Positions 12,052 to 24,299 of a stretch of 64,000 nt of DNA are shown here, piece by piece. This DNA comes from Cephalotus follicularis (lineage: Eukaryota; Streptophyta; Magnoliopsida; Oxalidales; Cephalotaceae): the NCBI GenBank assembly GCA_001972305.1, contig BDDD01002235.1, positions 124,001 through 188,000 on the forward strand, in the 5' to 3' direction. A program made the translations under genes and the position numbers. Position 1 is the first letter of the stretch. Every line of letters begins with the position of its first letter. The notes under the pieces are model-generated. The model saw nothing but the letters and a program-made list of their open reading frames with translations. It searched no databases and had not been told where the DNA came from.

Positions 12052-12368
12052 GGTACAGGAACAGTTAGTGGAAGTACATCGCAGCAGCACCAAGGATAAG
12101 GTTATAGTAAGTTCCTCCTCCTCAGCAGTGCATTTTATTATCAGACTCACAAGGAATAATTTATGTATTTAATTATTTTATCTGCTGGTTGTAGCAGTGT
12201 AATTTTAATGTATCGAACTGGGTCTGTATATCCACACATTAAATAATTGGTTTACAATTATGTTTATTTGAGTTTTAATTTTTTTTATGGTTTAATAATG
12301 ATGAATTGTACGGATTGCCACGTGTCGAGTCGTAGGGTCCAACTTACGATTCGGGGCGTGACAAATAT

Positions 12369-13737
12369 TATTCTCTATTTTCAAAATTGTTATGAGAAAC
12401 AATTTATCCAAACATATTAATGTTGTTTTATATATTTAGAATTATTTTGGAAAACAGTTTATCTAAATATTTTTTTAACAAAAAATATTTTTAAAAATAT
12501 TTTATATTTTATGTTGTCAAAATAATTTTAAGAAACAAAAACGAAAAACTACGATCAAATATGACGTACATCTTTGACCCTCTTTATCTCTCTGAGCTCT
12601 GAATCTAATACAAAAAGTCACCAATCTATTGATTTGATATTTGTGTTGTTGTGCTTGTTTGTTTACAATTTGTGAGAGAATATATTGCCTCCTTTGCATT
12701 AATTTTATAGATTATTTATTTTTTTACCCACTAAATTAAAATCATGACTTCAATTGATGACAGGTTATAAAATCCTAAAAACCATTGACTATTTGGGTAG
12801 AGACATATCTATAAGCATGGACCTACATTAAATTCCATTTTCACGAAATACCTTTGTCCCTATGGTATTAAGATAACAGCTTTTATGATGTTTACTATGC
12901 ATGCAGTGGACCAAACCTTTTAATGTTGTGTTTTTTCGATCTACTTGCGGGTCAAGACACCATCCTTCCTTATAGATCTACCAACTATATACTATAAAAC
13001 TATATTTCCTTTGTTTCCGCTTCCCACACAATGCAACCATTTGTATATGAAAGTTATTGTTTTTTTTTTTTTTAAAGCAGATATGAAAGTAATTAATTAT
13101 ATCATATAATAAATGCATTTATATGTACTGTCGAAATTTGACCACGTAGTTCTTACGTCCACTAATTCATAGGGTATGGAGAAATTATTATGTTGACTGA
13201 AATAATAAGAGATAAAAATAACTACAAATGTTAATCTATATTTTATTATATTTAGTTTTTTTTATTGTATTTACACTTTCTTTGAAAGTTTTTAAATAAA
13301 AGGAAAAGAAAAGAGAACAATAGATAAGCCTTTTTTTTTTTAATTATGTTTGGGTGCCTTCAACAGAAAAAAAACTAGATAATTTATGTTTGCTATGATG
13401 AAAAGAAAACAAAAGCTAATATTTAAAACAAATTATTTATCTATCATTCTTAGATTATTTTTAATATTATAATACAACGGATTAGGATGGATAATTTTAG
13501 AATATCAAAAATAAAACATGGGTTATTTAAGGATATTTAAAATTTTAATAATCTAGTCTTTCTTTTCCCTCTATTTCATCAAAATTTTGAGGTGATAAGA
13601 AAACAAGGAAAACTAAAAAAATTAACCTTCTAATATTTTTCTTTTCACTTTTTATGAACACAACCAAACAAAAGTGAGAGGAAATTATCTAATCATTTTT
13701 TTTTCTTTTCTAGATCAATCCTTCCATCCAAATAAAA
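12369..13737. other. No gene seen; AT-rich intergenic
   Basis: Homopolymer runs and AT-rich sequence. Open frames are short and show no family motif. Confidence 0.6.
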
Positions 13738-14580
13738 TGTTAGTATTCTTATTATATTTAATATTTATATTTACAACAATATATAAAAGGTTATATCCTA
13801 TATACTTTTTCAGTTGAGAGGGACACACATAAATTAATACAAACATATTTTCTCAAATTTTTCTTTTACAATATATATATCATGAAATATCTATATCATG
13901 ATATCAAAGAATGGTTGTTGATAATCCCGAAAGATACTAAACCAGCTTGGATAGCAACGATCAATATTGCACATTGTTTCTTTCTTTCTTTTCTTTCAGT
14001 GTTTCTAACGATGACTCAACAAATCGTCGTCTACTTATCTGTAATTTGTCATCGCCGTCAAAGCTTCTTTTATTCGACACGCACAACCTATTTTAATTTT
14101 AATATGTCAAGTTGACCCAATTATTTTCTTTTCATCGTTATCCAACATTCGACGTTACGTGAGGCACTAATCTCCGATTTATTGTGAAGTCCAGTGTTAA
14201 GAATCTATCATCTCCTTATTATAACGTTGCGTTTAGCTCAATATTCAATTATTATCGTGAGATCAATTGTTTGACCGATATACGTGACGAAAACATAACA
14301 TGTGTATTTTGACTAATGAGCGTGATAAAAAATATATGAAAGAAATACCATACCATTTCATATTATGGTAACAATAAAATTTTTTACGAGTTTGAAGAGG
14401 TGTTAATGTATATTCCTATTATACTTTGTATTCTTATTATTCTTAGTTTTGTTATTGTACTTAGTATTCCTATTATACTTAATATTTCAAATTCTATATA
14501 AAGATTCTTTCAGTTTAGAATCTTGAGATACACATAGATATTAATATAAATTTATTCTCACTAGATTTTATTCCATAATA
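13738..14580 (+). mobile_element. TRIM-like miniature LTR retroelement
   Basis: Two similar AT-rich terminal segments, 13738-13870 and 14401-about 14580, both start TGTTA. They share TATTATACTTAATATTT-type sequence, a TATATAAA box, CAGTTnAGAnnnnGA(G)ACACA and TATTCTCA ends. After the first lies TGATATCAAAG (13899-13909), a close match to the tRNA-Met primer site TGGTATCAGAG. Directly before the second is the purine tract TTTGAAGAGG (14391-14400). The ~530 bp between them have no retroelement coding domain; a 77-aa open frame there looks like nothing known. The layout LTR-PBS-short interior-PPT-LTR is that of a TRIM or an internally deleted copia. LTR ends and TSD are not certain. Confidence 0.65.
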
Positions 14581-15261
14581 TTTGTATTAAAAAAAACACA
14601 AATTTTCTCCCCATTGTTTATTTTTCACATATATGGTACGGTAGAGTTTAGGAATTTTTAGACAGCTTAAACCTTTTTAAGTCCTTGCCTAGAAAAAAGA
14701 AAAAATAGTACTAAACTCTCCTATTATAATGGTATCTCCTATTGATAGTACATGATAATACCATACACTCTTAACAGTGACCGTTCATAGAAGAATACTG
14801 GAACATGAAGATGACATGGCAACTTGGCACTTGCCTCCGCCAAGAAGTTAAACGTCACCGATTACATGATAAGCAAAATATAGAAGCAAACAATAGATTC
14901 TCTGTATCCCTCTTTTATTTAACCCTTTTGTTTGTTTGTTTGATTGAATATTTCTTCTTATAGGTTCCTAGCAACCTAGTTGTAATTGGTTTTGGTTGTG
15001 TTTCGTGTCTTTTTCAATTTTTTTTTCTTAGTCAGCTTCTTACCCATGACTACACGCTTCACTCTCTGTGCCTCCTTCCTGTCTTAATATCTATTATATA
15101 GTATTGTGTGTCATTTCATCTTCATATTTTTCTTTGCTTCTATAATAATTGCTTACCAAGTTAGTACCACATAAACTTTGTCGTAATACAAATACTACTA
15201 ATTTGGGTTACCATAATAACAGTTAGTATTCTGTTTCTATGTTGATATTTAGGTAGTGAAT
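14581..15261. other. Upstream region of the membrane protein gene
   Basis: AT-rich sequence with a TATA-like CTATTATATAGTA near 15090. TTGATATTTAG directly before the start codon could be the acceptor of a 5'-UTR intron. No other gene is seen. Confidence 0.45.
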
Positions 15262-18200
15262 ATGCCAGACAATCTTAGTGGTTGGTTGAAGATCCTCTAT
15301 GTTGTCTTTGCCTTCTGTTCTGCTCTCTTTCTGGGTGCCCTCAAAGGTTTTGATACTGCAAAGCTATTAATGTTTCATTTTAATGGTGCATGTAAATGTT
15401 ATTATTTGTTATTTGTTGTTTGTTTGAGACTTTCAATGATTATTGTCGGCTCATTGATTGTTGCAGGTTTACTTGTGGGTCCTATTGCTGCTCTGATACT
15501 GATAATAGGGAATGTTGGGGTGATTCTGGGGTTATTTCCTGCACATGTTGCATGGACAGTGTACACACTTGCAAAGTAATTAACCTCTGCAACGTCCCTC
15601 TTCAAAAATAAAATTCAAGTTAATCAAAGAACTATTTTTTTTTTCTCTTGATTTTGATTGTAGGATTATTACAAAGTTACCTGGTTTTTGTTCTTTTGTT
15701 TTTACCTGATATAAAATTTGATATTTTTGCAGGATACATATAATTGATACGCCACTTAAAGTTGCTATCTCGTTTTCTTTGCCTGCACTGCTTGCAATAT
15801 GGTTGGGTCTAAGCATAGCTGGCAGTGTTCTTGTTGGAGTAGGCTATGGATTCTTCACTCCCTGGGTTTCAACTTTTGAGGCCTTTAGATATGACAATGA
15901 ATCCAAGAGATTCTTCCATTGCTTGATGGTAAATTACTAAAATTTGAATTATATTTCTTTCAATTTCTCACACTTTTTATTTAACAAAACTAACCTTTCT
16001 GTTCATGCTATTTTTTCTTTCTGAATGTTTAGGATGGAACATGGGGAACTATTAAAGGAAGTTGTACTGTAGTGAGAGATTTTGCAGATATGTGTTACCA
16101 TTCATACCCTGTCTACTTGAAGGAGTTGCGTGCATCCCCTGATTCCAATGAGCTCCAAAAGCTAAGGTAATGGAACAATTAGTTGTAGAAACTATAATCT
16201 TTTTTTTGGGATAAACTATTATGATTTTTTATATTTTGCAGGGAAAAAATAAACAAACCCCGTATTATGTAATGCACCATCAAGTTGCAGAAGCATGTTT
16301 TAAGATGATATTCCCTGAATTTGAATTCTTCATTATGTGTCCAAACAGGAAAATATTAAGACATTTCCCTTAATTTCATTTGAAGCCAATTGTAATCATT
16401 TGTTACCATATCAGGTTTTCTTATTTAGAACCCAAATCAACATAAAATATGAAAATTTTTGTAAGATAGCAAAGTTATTGTAAAAATTTGTTAGGAACTG
16501 AAATTGTATCAACACAAGGATGAATACAAGATATTATGTGTTTGGTCTCCTAAATGGTGCAAAAGCAGCTGTTTTTTTAGAACCCAACTCACCGTGCTGA
16601 AGCTTTCCTGCAGGTTAATTCATGTTCCTGGATGTATCATTGTCGGATTGATGGGGCTATTAGTTGATATTCCTCTCTACACAGCAATTGCTGTAATTAA
16701 GAGTCCATATATGTTGTTCAAGGGATGGTTTAGACTGATTCATGATCTAATTAGTCGAGAAGGCCCATTTCTTGAAACAGCTTGCATTCCCATTGCTGGT
16801 TTGACAATCCTTTTGTGGCCACTTGTTGTTGTTGGGAGTATCTTAGTGGCTGTTTTTTCAAGCTTCTTTATTGGATTGTATGGATCAGTTATTGTATATC
16901 AGGTTCGATTATTTACTCCAAATATTTCCTAATTTTGGTGTGTCATACCTGGATTATCCTTAAATTCTTATGGATGCAGGAAAGATCTTTCCGAAGAGGT
17001 GTTGCTTATGTGATAGCAATGGTTGCAGCATTTGATGAGTACACAAATGATTGGCTTTATTTGAGAGAGGGGACTATCCTTCCAAAGTAATCATTTTATC
17101 ACTTTGTGGAATTTTATCCCTTTCGAAAATACTGCTATAGATATTTGTGTTTGATCTTTAACTGATGAATTTACATTACTCGCAGCCAGGCCCTCCTATC
17201 GGAAGAAAACTGCCTCTCACTCATCTGAATTTTCTATCGGTGGGAACAACATGGCTGGAGGGAAATTCAGTTCTGTTCCTACCGAAGCCCCTGCTATGCT
17301 AGTGCCAAGTGCAGCTCAATCAAGATCTGTCAAGGAGGCAATACAAGAAGTGAAAATGGTGCAGGTATGATTCCATAAGATGATGAAAATGTGCATATTT
17401 TTCCTGAAATTGTGTATACAATGAGGCGATCCTGGAACAGTTACAGATATTTTTAATGATTTGTTACTATATCCAACTCAGGCAGTCAAATTTGTCTATA
17501 CAGGTATATAGCTAGATTCATGAGGCTACCTTTTCTAGATTACGGAAAAATATATGTCGTCTCTTCTGTCTACTACTAGGCCTTTTTGTGTATATAAATA
17601 TTGATGCTGCCTTCTAAACGATATGGTCGAAGTTCAAGACATCATTCACTGAAGAAAAGATCTCTCCGCAATAAATGACAATTCATGAAATTAATAATGA
17701 TTTTCTATCATTCGAAAGATCTCTCATTAGCCATGCTTGACATTTTGCTGACAAGTTATGACAAACTAAATTACTTTTTTCTTGCAACAACGATAATGGA
17801 GATTTAGTGAATTCTGTGATTTAACAAAAAACTGTGACAGATCTGGCAAAATATGGTGAGGTCCTGTGAAACGAGGGGGCAGGAATTATTGGATGCTGGA
17901 GTATTATCACGAGCTGACCTCTGTGACTGGTTGAAGGCTAAGAATGGTAATGAAGCAGCCATTGTTAGTGTTGGCTTGCCATGTTATTCGCTCTTGCAAG
18001 CTCTCCTCTACTCCATCAGAGCTGGTTCAGGTGGTTTATTGCTGACTGATGATGTTGAAGTAAACTATTTGAATATACCAAAGGACAAACTGTTGGACTG
18101 GTTCTTTCATCCTGTCATGGTCTTGAAGGAACAGATTAGGGCCATAAATTTGACAGAGGGTGAAGTGAGGTTCTTGGAGAAAGTGGTTCTTTTTGGAAGC

Positions 18201-19010
18201 AGTAAAGAGCGCATGGAAGCTTGGGACAATGGTGCTGTACTTCCTCAAGATGCCCTCAGAGCTGCTCAACTCCAGGGCATCAGTAGAAGGTATGATATGT
18301 ATCTGCACCATAATCTAGGTAACTAAAGATTGTACTCTTAACTGTGAAATTTCTTGGTTCCATTGTTGGGAAACAAAAAGAAAATCGATGAAAAGTTGGA
18401 CAATTCCTTTGATTTCTTTGACTCAAATGCTTGCGTTTTTCTCAATAAATGCAGAAAATTCTAAGCTCTTATTATTTGTTTTGTTTTGCAAAGCATATCC
18501 TTTATAGAGGATTACGGCAGAAGATGTCATTGATCATGCTATAGATGATTCAAATCATTCTGTTTCACCCCATGAGAGTCTTTTAATCATTTTACGACAT
18601 GCAATGAATAGACTAATTACGAACAAAATGTAGTCACTCTTTGTTGATGGTCATATAGAAGCACCAGAATCCTTAACTGAATCAATAGATTGTACTCCTA
18701 ACTGTTTTCTACTAGAAATTATTTTGGGAGGGATTTTCCTTTCATCATAAATTTTATGTCCTGCTGGTGAATTTGATCCAAAATTTGATTATGCTTTAGC
18801 TGAGTCTTCGATTCGCTCTTTCTTCCACATTGTCTAATTAATGATGTTATTGGCAGGATGATTGGAATGGTAAGAAGTGTGTCAAAGTTTCCAACTTATC
18901 GAAGGAGATTTCGCCAAGTTGTAAAGGCTCTAATCACATATTCTATAGAGAAGGAGGGTCTTAACAAAATAAGTTCCGTGAGGTCAGTTGCCTCTATCGA
19001 GAATGTGTAG
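15262..19010 (+). CDS. Multi-pass membrane protein, At3g27390-type family (9 exons)
   Basis: Exons: 15262-15346, 15467-15575, 15733-15928, 16033-16166, 16614-16902, 16980-17086, 17190-17364, 17841-18289, 18857-19010. All introns are GT-AG and the sum, 1698 nt, gives 565 aa plus stop. An in-frame TAG lies three codons before the ATG. Hydrophobic helices occur near residues 8-28, 31-55, 75-100, 180-205 and 240-270. Conserved blocks include DGTWGTIKGS (131-140), IKSPYMLFKGW, REGPFLETACIPIAGL and FDEYTNDWL. The C-terminal third is polar and probably cytosolic, ending in SKFPTYRRRF and a short basic tail. The family is conserved in plants and its function is unknown. No lesion is seen. The exon 7 acceptor was chosen at 17189 because a competing AG at 17185 shifts the frame. 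Confidence 0.93.
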
Positions 19011-19778
19011 TAAGTTTCGGACGAAATTTACTGTTTGCGAATTGATCAAGGTCGAAGTGATACATTAAGGGTTAAATGAGTTATGTATACCAAGTAGTTC
19101 CATGAGATATCAGTTTCCTGCAGTGAAGATGTGAGTTCAACTCTAGTTTTAGTATAGTTGGTTCCCTAAGTGTGTAAATGCTTGCAGTTAGTCACTTTAT
19201 TAAGTCTGTTAATTATATGTCAATTGCCAACAAGTTGAATCTATGAATTCTTACTTTATGTGAATGTGAATATCAAGGACATGCTCCTTCACGAAGATGG
19301 GATAAAGTAAACGCTAAGTTTTGATCTATCCCCATAAATGATAGCATTGTTTTGTCAAAGCTGACCAAAGGCACCCACAGGGATGCACAACTCAAGGATC
19401 TTTGCCTACTCTATCCAGTAGTAAAAACATGAATTGGTTGCTATCTTATTCCAAATGAAAGCTGCGAAACAACTATCACCTACTTTATTCTAGGAGCAAT
19501 CTTGCCGCACATATTAATGACACATCGATTAAGATTAAAAAATTAGTATAAATATTAGGATTGCTCTTATTTGATTCATTTAATAATATTTTACCTTTTT
19601 TTTTTTATTGAAATCAAAGTCTAGACTCTTTTCTTATAATACTTAGATTTTTCTTAAAAAGGTTTTTTTTTATTAAACTCAACAAATCAATAATAGATAT
19701 TAATAATTAATAATGTTATCGACAGGTAATCAATTAATAGAAATTAGCTTCAAAGATTAATAAAACTCCAACACTAAT
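19011..19778. other. 3' flank of the membrane protein gene; no gene seen
   Basis: Holds the probable 3' UTR and AT-rich sequence. No further open frame with a family motif. Confidence 0.5.
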
Positions 19779-20310
19779 TGATATGGGAAAAATTAAGTTA
19801 AATTTAAAACAACACGTGTCCTCTTGATTACATTGTCAGGTGTCTAAAGAGATAAGAATTGATGAGTTAAAGGCAGAGGAAGCCTGCTGATCAACAGAGC
19901 AGTGATATAAGGAGGACCATTTCTCGGCATAAGTGCCGAGGACATACTCAGTGATTCCAGTACAAAAATTATACTCCTCGGATCCAGGTCCGAGGAGACC
20001 ATTTAAAACAACCTAGCCGAGGACACCCTCGGCCACATAACAAGACATCTATTTCAAGTACATATCCTTGGAAGAAGAAGACTTAGGAGTCAAGGGCTAT
20101 CACATTAGCCTCATGACAGCTCCTCTTCTCGGCAGATCATTGACACAAGCTCTCCTCATTTACGGAATGAGGACACAAAGTAAGCCTAAGTTCTAGGGGC
20201 CCTTATCTTCTAAGTGTAGTAATTATATAAATAGAATTGTCCTAATAATAAGTGTCATTCACCATAAAACGACGGTGAAAGTACTTGAAAAATACTCCAG
20301 TATGAAATTA
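19779..20310 (+). repeat. LTR fragment, family with CTCGGCA(n)TGCCGAG palindromes, copy A
   Basis: The segment starts TGATATGGGAAAAATTAAG and aligns over most of its length with the reverse complement of 35950-36529. Shared marks are AACACGTGTCC, AAGGCAGAGGAAGC, CTCGGCATAAGTGCCGAGGA and CTCGGATCCAGGTCCGAGGA. A TATA-like ATTATATAAATAG sits near 20223. The start and the layout also resemble the Tat LTRs at 43023 and 53790 (TGATGT.GGGAAAA, ACACGTGTC, CTCGGCACCAGTGCCGAG). No coding region follows, so it is a solo LTR or truncated remnant. The right end is uncertain. Confidence 0.7.
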
Positions 20311-21700
20311 AATAGATTACTGGTCATTTTGATGGCTAAACCAATTAAGAAGAGTTGAAAGCATATTTATTAACTCTTGGACCGGATTTGATCGATCAAT
20401 ATGATAGATAACCCAATGAAACAGACGAAATCAATCATTGGACGAGTCTATAGTTGAATCATTCAAACTTTTACAACTCAGTCTGAACTAGATCGATCAA
20501 ATCGATTAGAGTTTTTTTTTTTAATTTTTTCAAAAATAACTGAACAACTGATTGGTTGGAACATTGATACATAAAGTTATAACCTTAACTGAGACAATGA
20601 TGGATGCTGTTCTGCTCACTGTATACAGTTGAAACTTGAAAGTGTTGAAGCGTTGGATAACTTTCTTCTTTGAGGACAGTATTAATGGTTTGGGCCAAGC
20701 CCGATCAGAATTGTAAATTGGGCCTCAGGTTCGCTTTGGGTAATATGCTGTCTGGTCTAGTTTGTTCTCAAGTCAATTTTACCATATCCATAGAGTATTT
20801 TATCGAGTAATTAATGACTCAAAAAATATAGGAGTATTAAAACTCTTATCATGTCATGGCATCAAGTGAAAGTGAAACGTCTTATGACTCTAATGTTGCA
20901 AGCCCAAAAATATAAGAAAATGAATAAAGAATTATGTCAACATTTAATGGTCTATAAAGGGGTCCATGAAGCCGTGTAAATTTGAATAGAAATTTGCTAA
21001 TCAATAAGATTTTGAAAGGACATTATTCTAGAGAGAAGTGGTACCCACAAAGCTCCAATTGAGTGTTTGATAGGGCACCAGATCCAAGAAGATTGCTGCC
21101 CAACCACTGACGCCAACCCCATTCCTCACTTGATTTCATGATTTGCCTATAATTTACCACTGCTCCAAACTCTTTCAAATTCAATCATATTTTGGGTCAT
21201 TAACTTTAAGTTAACAAAGAAAGTTGCCAGCCATCTCGCGCACTCTCTCTCTCTCCATGTCCTCGTTGTTACATATCTATAATTATGGAATGTTGTGTAA
21301 TGGTTTCATGGATTAGTTACTTCAATTCCATATGGTATCCTTACAATTTTTCATGACAAAAATTTAGTGTCCTAATTCAAAAACATACTTCTCAGCAACA
21401 ACGTACTTCAATTGAAGTACATTGCGTATGACAATATATATTCAGGTACGTCGTGATTATCAATGGATATTCGCATGGTCAATTTATAATAATATCTAGT
21501 GACTTTTTGAGAGACTGGATCAGCAATACTATAACGGTGATATTTCAAATTCAAACCCTTTCTCTATAAATTGGCATCTTCTGTAGATGGAGGGAGCACT
21601 ACACTCTTTCATTTGACAGACCTAGCATTATTATTCCATCATGATCTAGTACACTAGCGCCAACAAATTGAAGAAGCATCTTATGCTCAATTTGCAGTAA
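20311..21700. other. No gene seen; AT-rich intergenic
   Basis: No convincing open frame or RNA gene. A CT run occurs near 21245. Confidence 0.55.
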
Positions 21701-21794
21701 ACCATTTTAATATGTACTACTATTAACTATTTTCTCTGTTACTTAGGCTAAGATATCTTACGTCCAATATAAATATTATAAGACTTTTTTATAC

Positions 21795-22170
21795 TTTTGG
21801 ATTGGATAATAATTCTTATCATGGTATCAAAAAGAGACAGACCCAAATCCTTTTTACTGTTAGCCTATCATCACGTGGCCTACTCAGTCTCTAAACCTAA
21901 TCTACGGACTATGCTTTCTCTTCTCTCTAAATCTTACTCAGCCTCTGAGCCTAGTGAACAGATCACGCTTAATTCTCCCTCAATTCTCTCTTGGGTTAGA
22001 TAATAAATCTTAACAAGTTAAACCTCGTATTTTTTTCGTTTATTTTGCATACGTACGTAATAATGAATAAAACTCACTATTGTCTCACAAATAGCTCACA
22101 ATCTCTAACGTTACACGTGATAAAACATGCTTTTGGGTTGGAGTTCGACAATAAGTCTTAACAAGACTAA
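21795..22170 (+). mobile_element. Possible LTR/TRIM remnant around a TGGTATCA primer-like site
   Basis: CTTATCA|TGGTATCAAAAAG (near 21818-21835) looks like an LTR end joined to a tRNA-Met-type primer site. The end sequence TTGGATTGGATAATAATTCTTA recurs in variants near 21985-22015 and 22131-22160. That makes three related ends in 350 bp, with no coding domain between them. Boundaries are not resolvable by eye. Confidence 0.3.
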
Positions 22171-24299
22171 CGTATTCTGAACAGTTTCCAAACATACAGA
22201 ATAAAATGTGTTTGACAATATAAAATGCAAATAAAGCTTACAAAAAATACAAAATCCTATATTTATAAGATTGACCTTTCTCGTCAAGTCATTAATCACA
22301 TTTTTAACATTAATACAGTTGTAACTTTTTATATCCTCTCTATCTTTTTTTTTCTCTTTCAAAATTTATATATTTATATTACGTTATCATATATAGTATT
22401 TAACACAAAATCGTAAATAAACAGTAAACGATACTTAACAAATGTTATATTATATATATATTATAATATATATTTATGTTTAAAAGTCATGCTTTGAGAT
22501 GCTACCAATTTTTTTTTTTTATTGAAGTAGATGCTTAGTTTAATATTTTTTTTCTCCACTTTGCATATTTGTGAGGTGGTCCCTTAGGCGATACATTATT
22601 TATGTTTTGGGTCATGTCTATGTGCTATAATATTCTCATATTCATGTTTAATGTTTCACTAATATTGCGGATTAAAACTAATTCTCATCTTAAGTATTAC
22701 CATTTTGTCGATCATGTATTTATGACTAAAATCATAATATAATCATCCATATCTGTATACGTATGATAGTCGCTTTCTTTTTATTGACCGTTTAACTTTT
22801 ACAAATAAAAATCTGAATCATACTCATACATACGTAATAACATTAATTTTCTGTTGTGAATGTTACTATTATGACTATTTGTACTTGTCTACTTGAGCTT
22901 TCTACATGGCATGGTGGTATACCAAAAATTAGGTAATGCCCGTAATGGAAGTATGAGATATAATAAAAAAGCTCGTGTATTTATGATTAGTGTGTAGAAT
23001 TAAGTTTCTTATCATCTAGGTATTGTTACTTAAACTACCAAATTGAGAATTTGAGCAATTAAAAGTTTTGGTATCAAACAAAGGAACAAAAGTTCCGTGC
23101 CATATGCTGATAGAAAAGTACTTGTTGTTAAAGGACACTCCCATGAAGTATCTGTTAAACATAGTGGCTTGACCTTGTGGTCTTATTTTTTTATTGTATA
23201 GTTGACAAAATTCTAATATACGAGAGATCCAAAATTATAAGACAATATTTCACAATCGAATGGATTATGTACAAGTCTCGCGAAACTAGAACAGCTTAGA
23301 ACCCAACTACAATATTCTTCTTCTTCTTCCTAGGGTATGGGTATTGTAAATAAAAATGAGCTAATTTCCTCTACATTCTATTCACAAACAACTTTTGGAT
23401 CTTTGACTCTGAAACTTTGACTTTAGATAATCTTATCCGGAAAAAAAAAATACTTGCATTTTGTACTTCTATTTTAGAAGACGAAATTTCAAAATTTTCT
23501 CTCCATTTTCTATAATAACATAGAAGATAAAATAAACAAGTGAATATAAAGATCGTACAAGTGAGAAGCTAGAAAGGATCCTTATCTGATTACAGAATAC
23601 TACTAAATGAAGAGAAACGTGAATGTATAAACAAACCAGTTTATTGGTAAATTGCGAGCACAGATTATGATTGGCATGGTAAATAGTGTGTGGCTGCCCC
23701 TCCTATGGACTATGGCCAACAAAACGCCATCACTCATCATTCATAGCACCCCTTGTGTATCATATTGATATTATATTGTTCATGCTTCCAAAATATCCCA
23801 AAAACGAACAACTGTGAAATAAAATTAAATAGATACCAAAGAACAAACCTCAAAAAGAAAATCAAGATATTAGCCAGAGTTAAGTTAGCAGAGAAGCAGA
23901 CGCGAATTTTAGGGGGCTTCAAAACTATGAAAAAACAAAATGAAAATTCGTTATAAATGAACTGTTACCTTCTTCGCTAGAGGAATTGATTTTTTTTTTT
24001 TTTTTTTTTGGGTTAGCAGAGAAGCAGAAGCTTCTCCGTATAATTCGTACAAGGAACAAACAGAGCTTATAATAGCATCAGATTTTTCTTGTCCAAGTTA
24101 CTGATATGAATATAAAGAGCTACTACTACTGCTGTACATATAAAAATAAAAAAAACAAAAGCTAGCTGAATATATAAAGCTACTAAAATTAAGAATTTGC
24201 ATTAACTAATTAAAAATAATAAATCTCTCCCATAGCCAGTGAGAGAGAGATAGAACATAGACATTGTTTACTTTCTTCGTTGCTTTATTGGCTTATTCT
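22171..24299. other. Intergenic and 3' flank of the KRP gene; no other gene seen
   Basis: Contains an AT-only imperfect palindrome near 22446-22474 and a T run near 23990-24010. The 3' UTR of the reverse-strand KRP gene should lie in about 24000-24299. Confidence 0.5.

Larger units (their letters stand above)
9734..12363 (+). mobile_element. Giant gypsy-type solo LTR (2630 bp) with AATAT target duplication
   Basis: The segment starts TGTAAGAGCCCC and ends GGGGCGTGACA, and is flanked by identical AATAT (9729-9733 and 12364-12368). A TATA-like GTATAAAAAG lies near 10035, so transcription would begin about 320 bp in and most of the LTR is transcribed. A G-box-like CCACGTGTCGAG stands about 50 bp before the end, and the conserved hairpin is at 12028-12051. 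No gag or pol is present. The layout matches the LTR at 58212-60580, which leads into a Ty3/gypsy gag-pol. Confidence 0.92.

Noticed and set aside
13882..14115. 77-aa frame in the TRIM-like element
   Set aside because: No retroelement or host motif; it starts within the primer-site region.
16504..16613. Upstream extension of exon 5 in the membrane protein gene
   Set aside because: It has no family similarity, and a good acceptor (TTTCCTGCAG) at 16613 restores the conserved arginine across the junction.
21797..22003. 68-aa frame at a TGGTATCA site
   Set aside because: The frame has no gag motif; the region is kept only as a weak LTR-remnant call.
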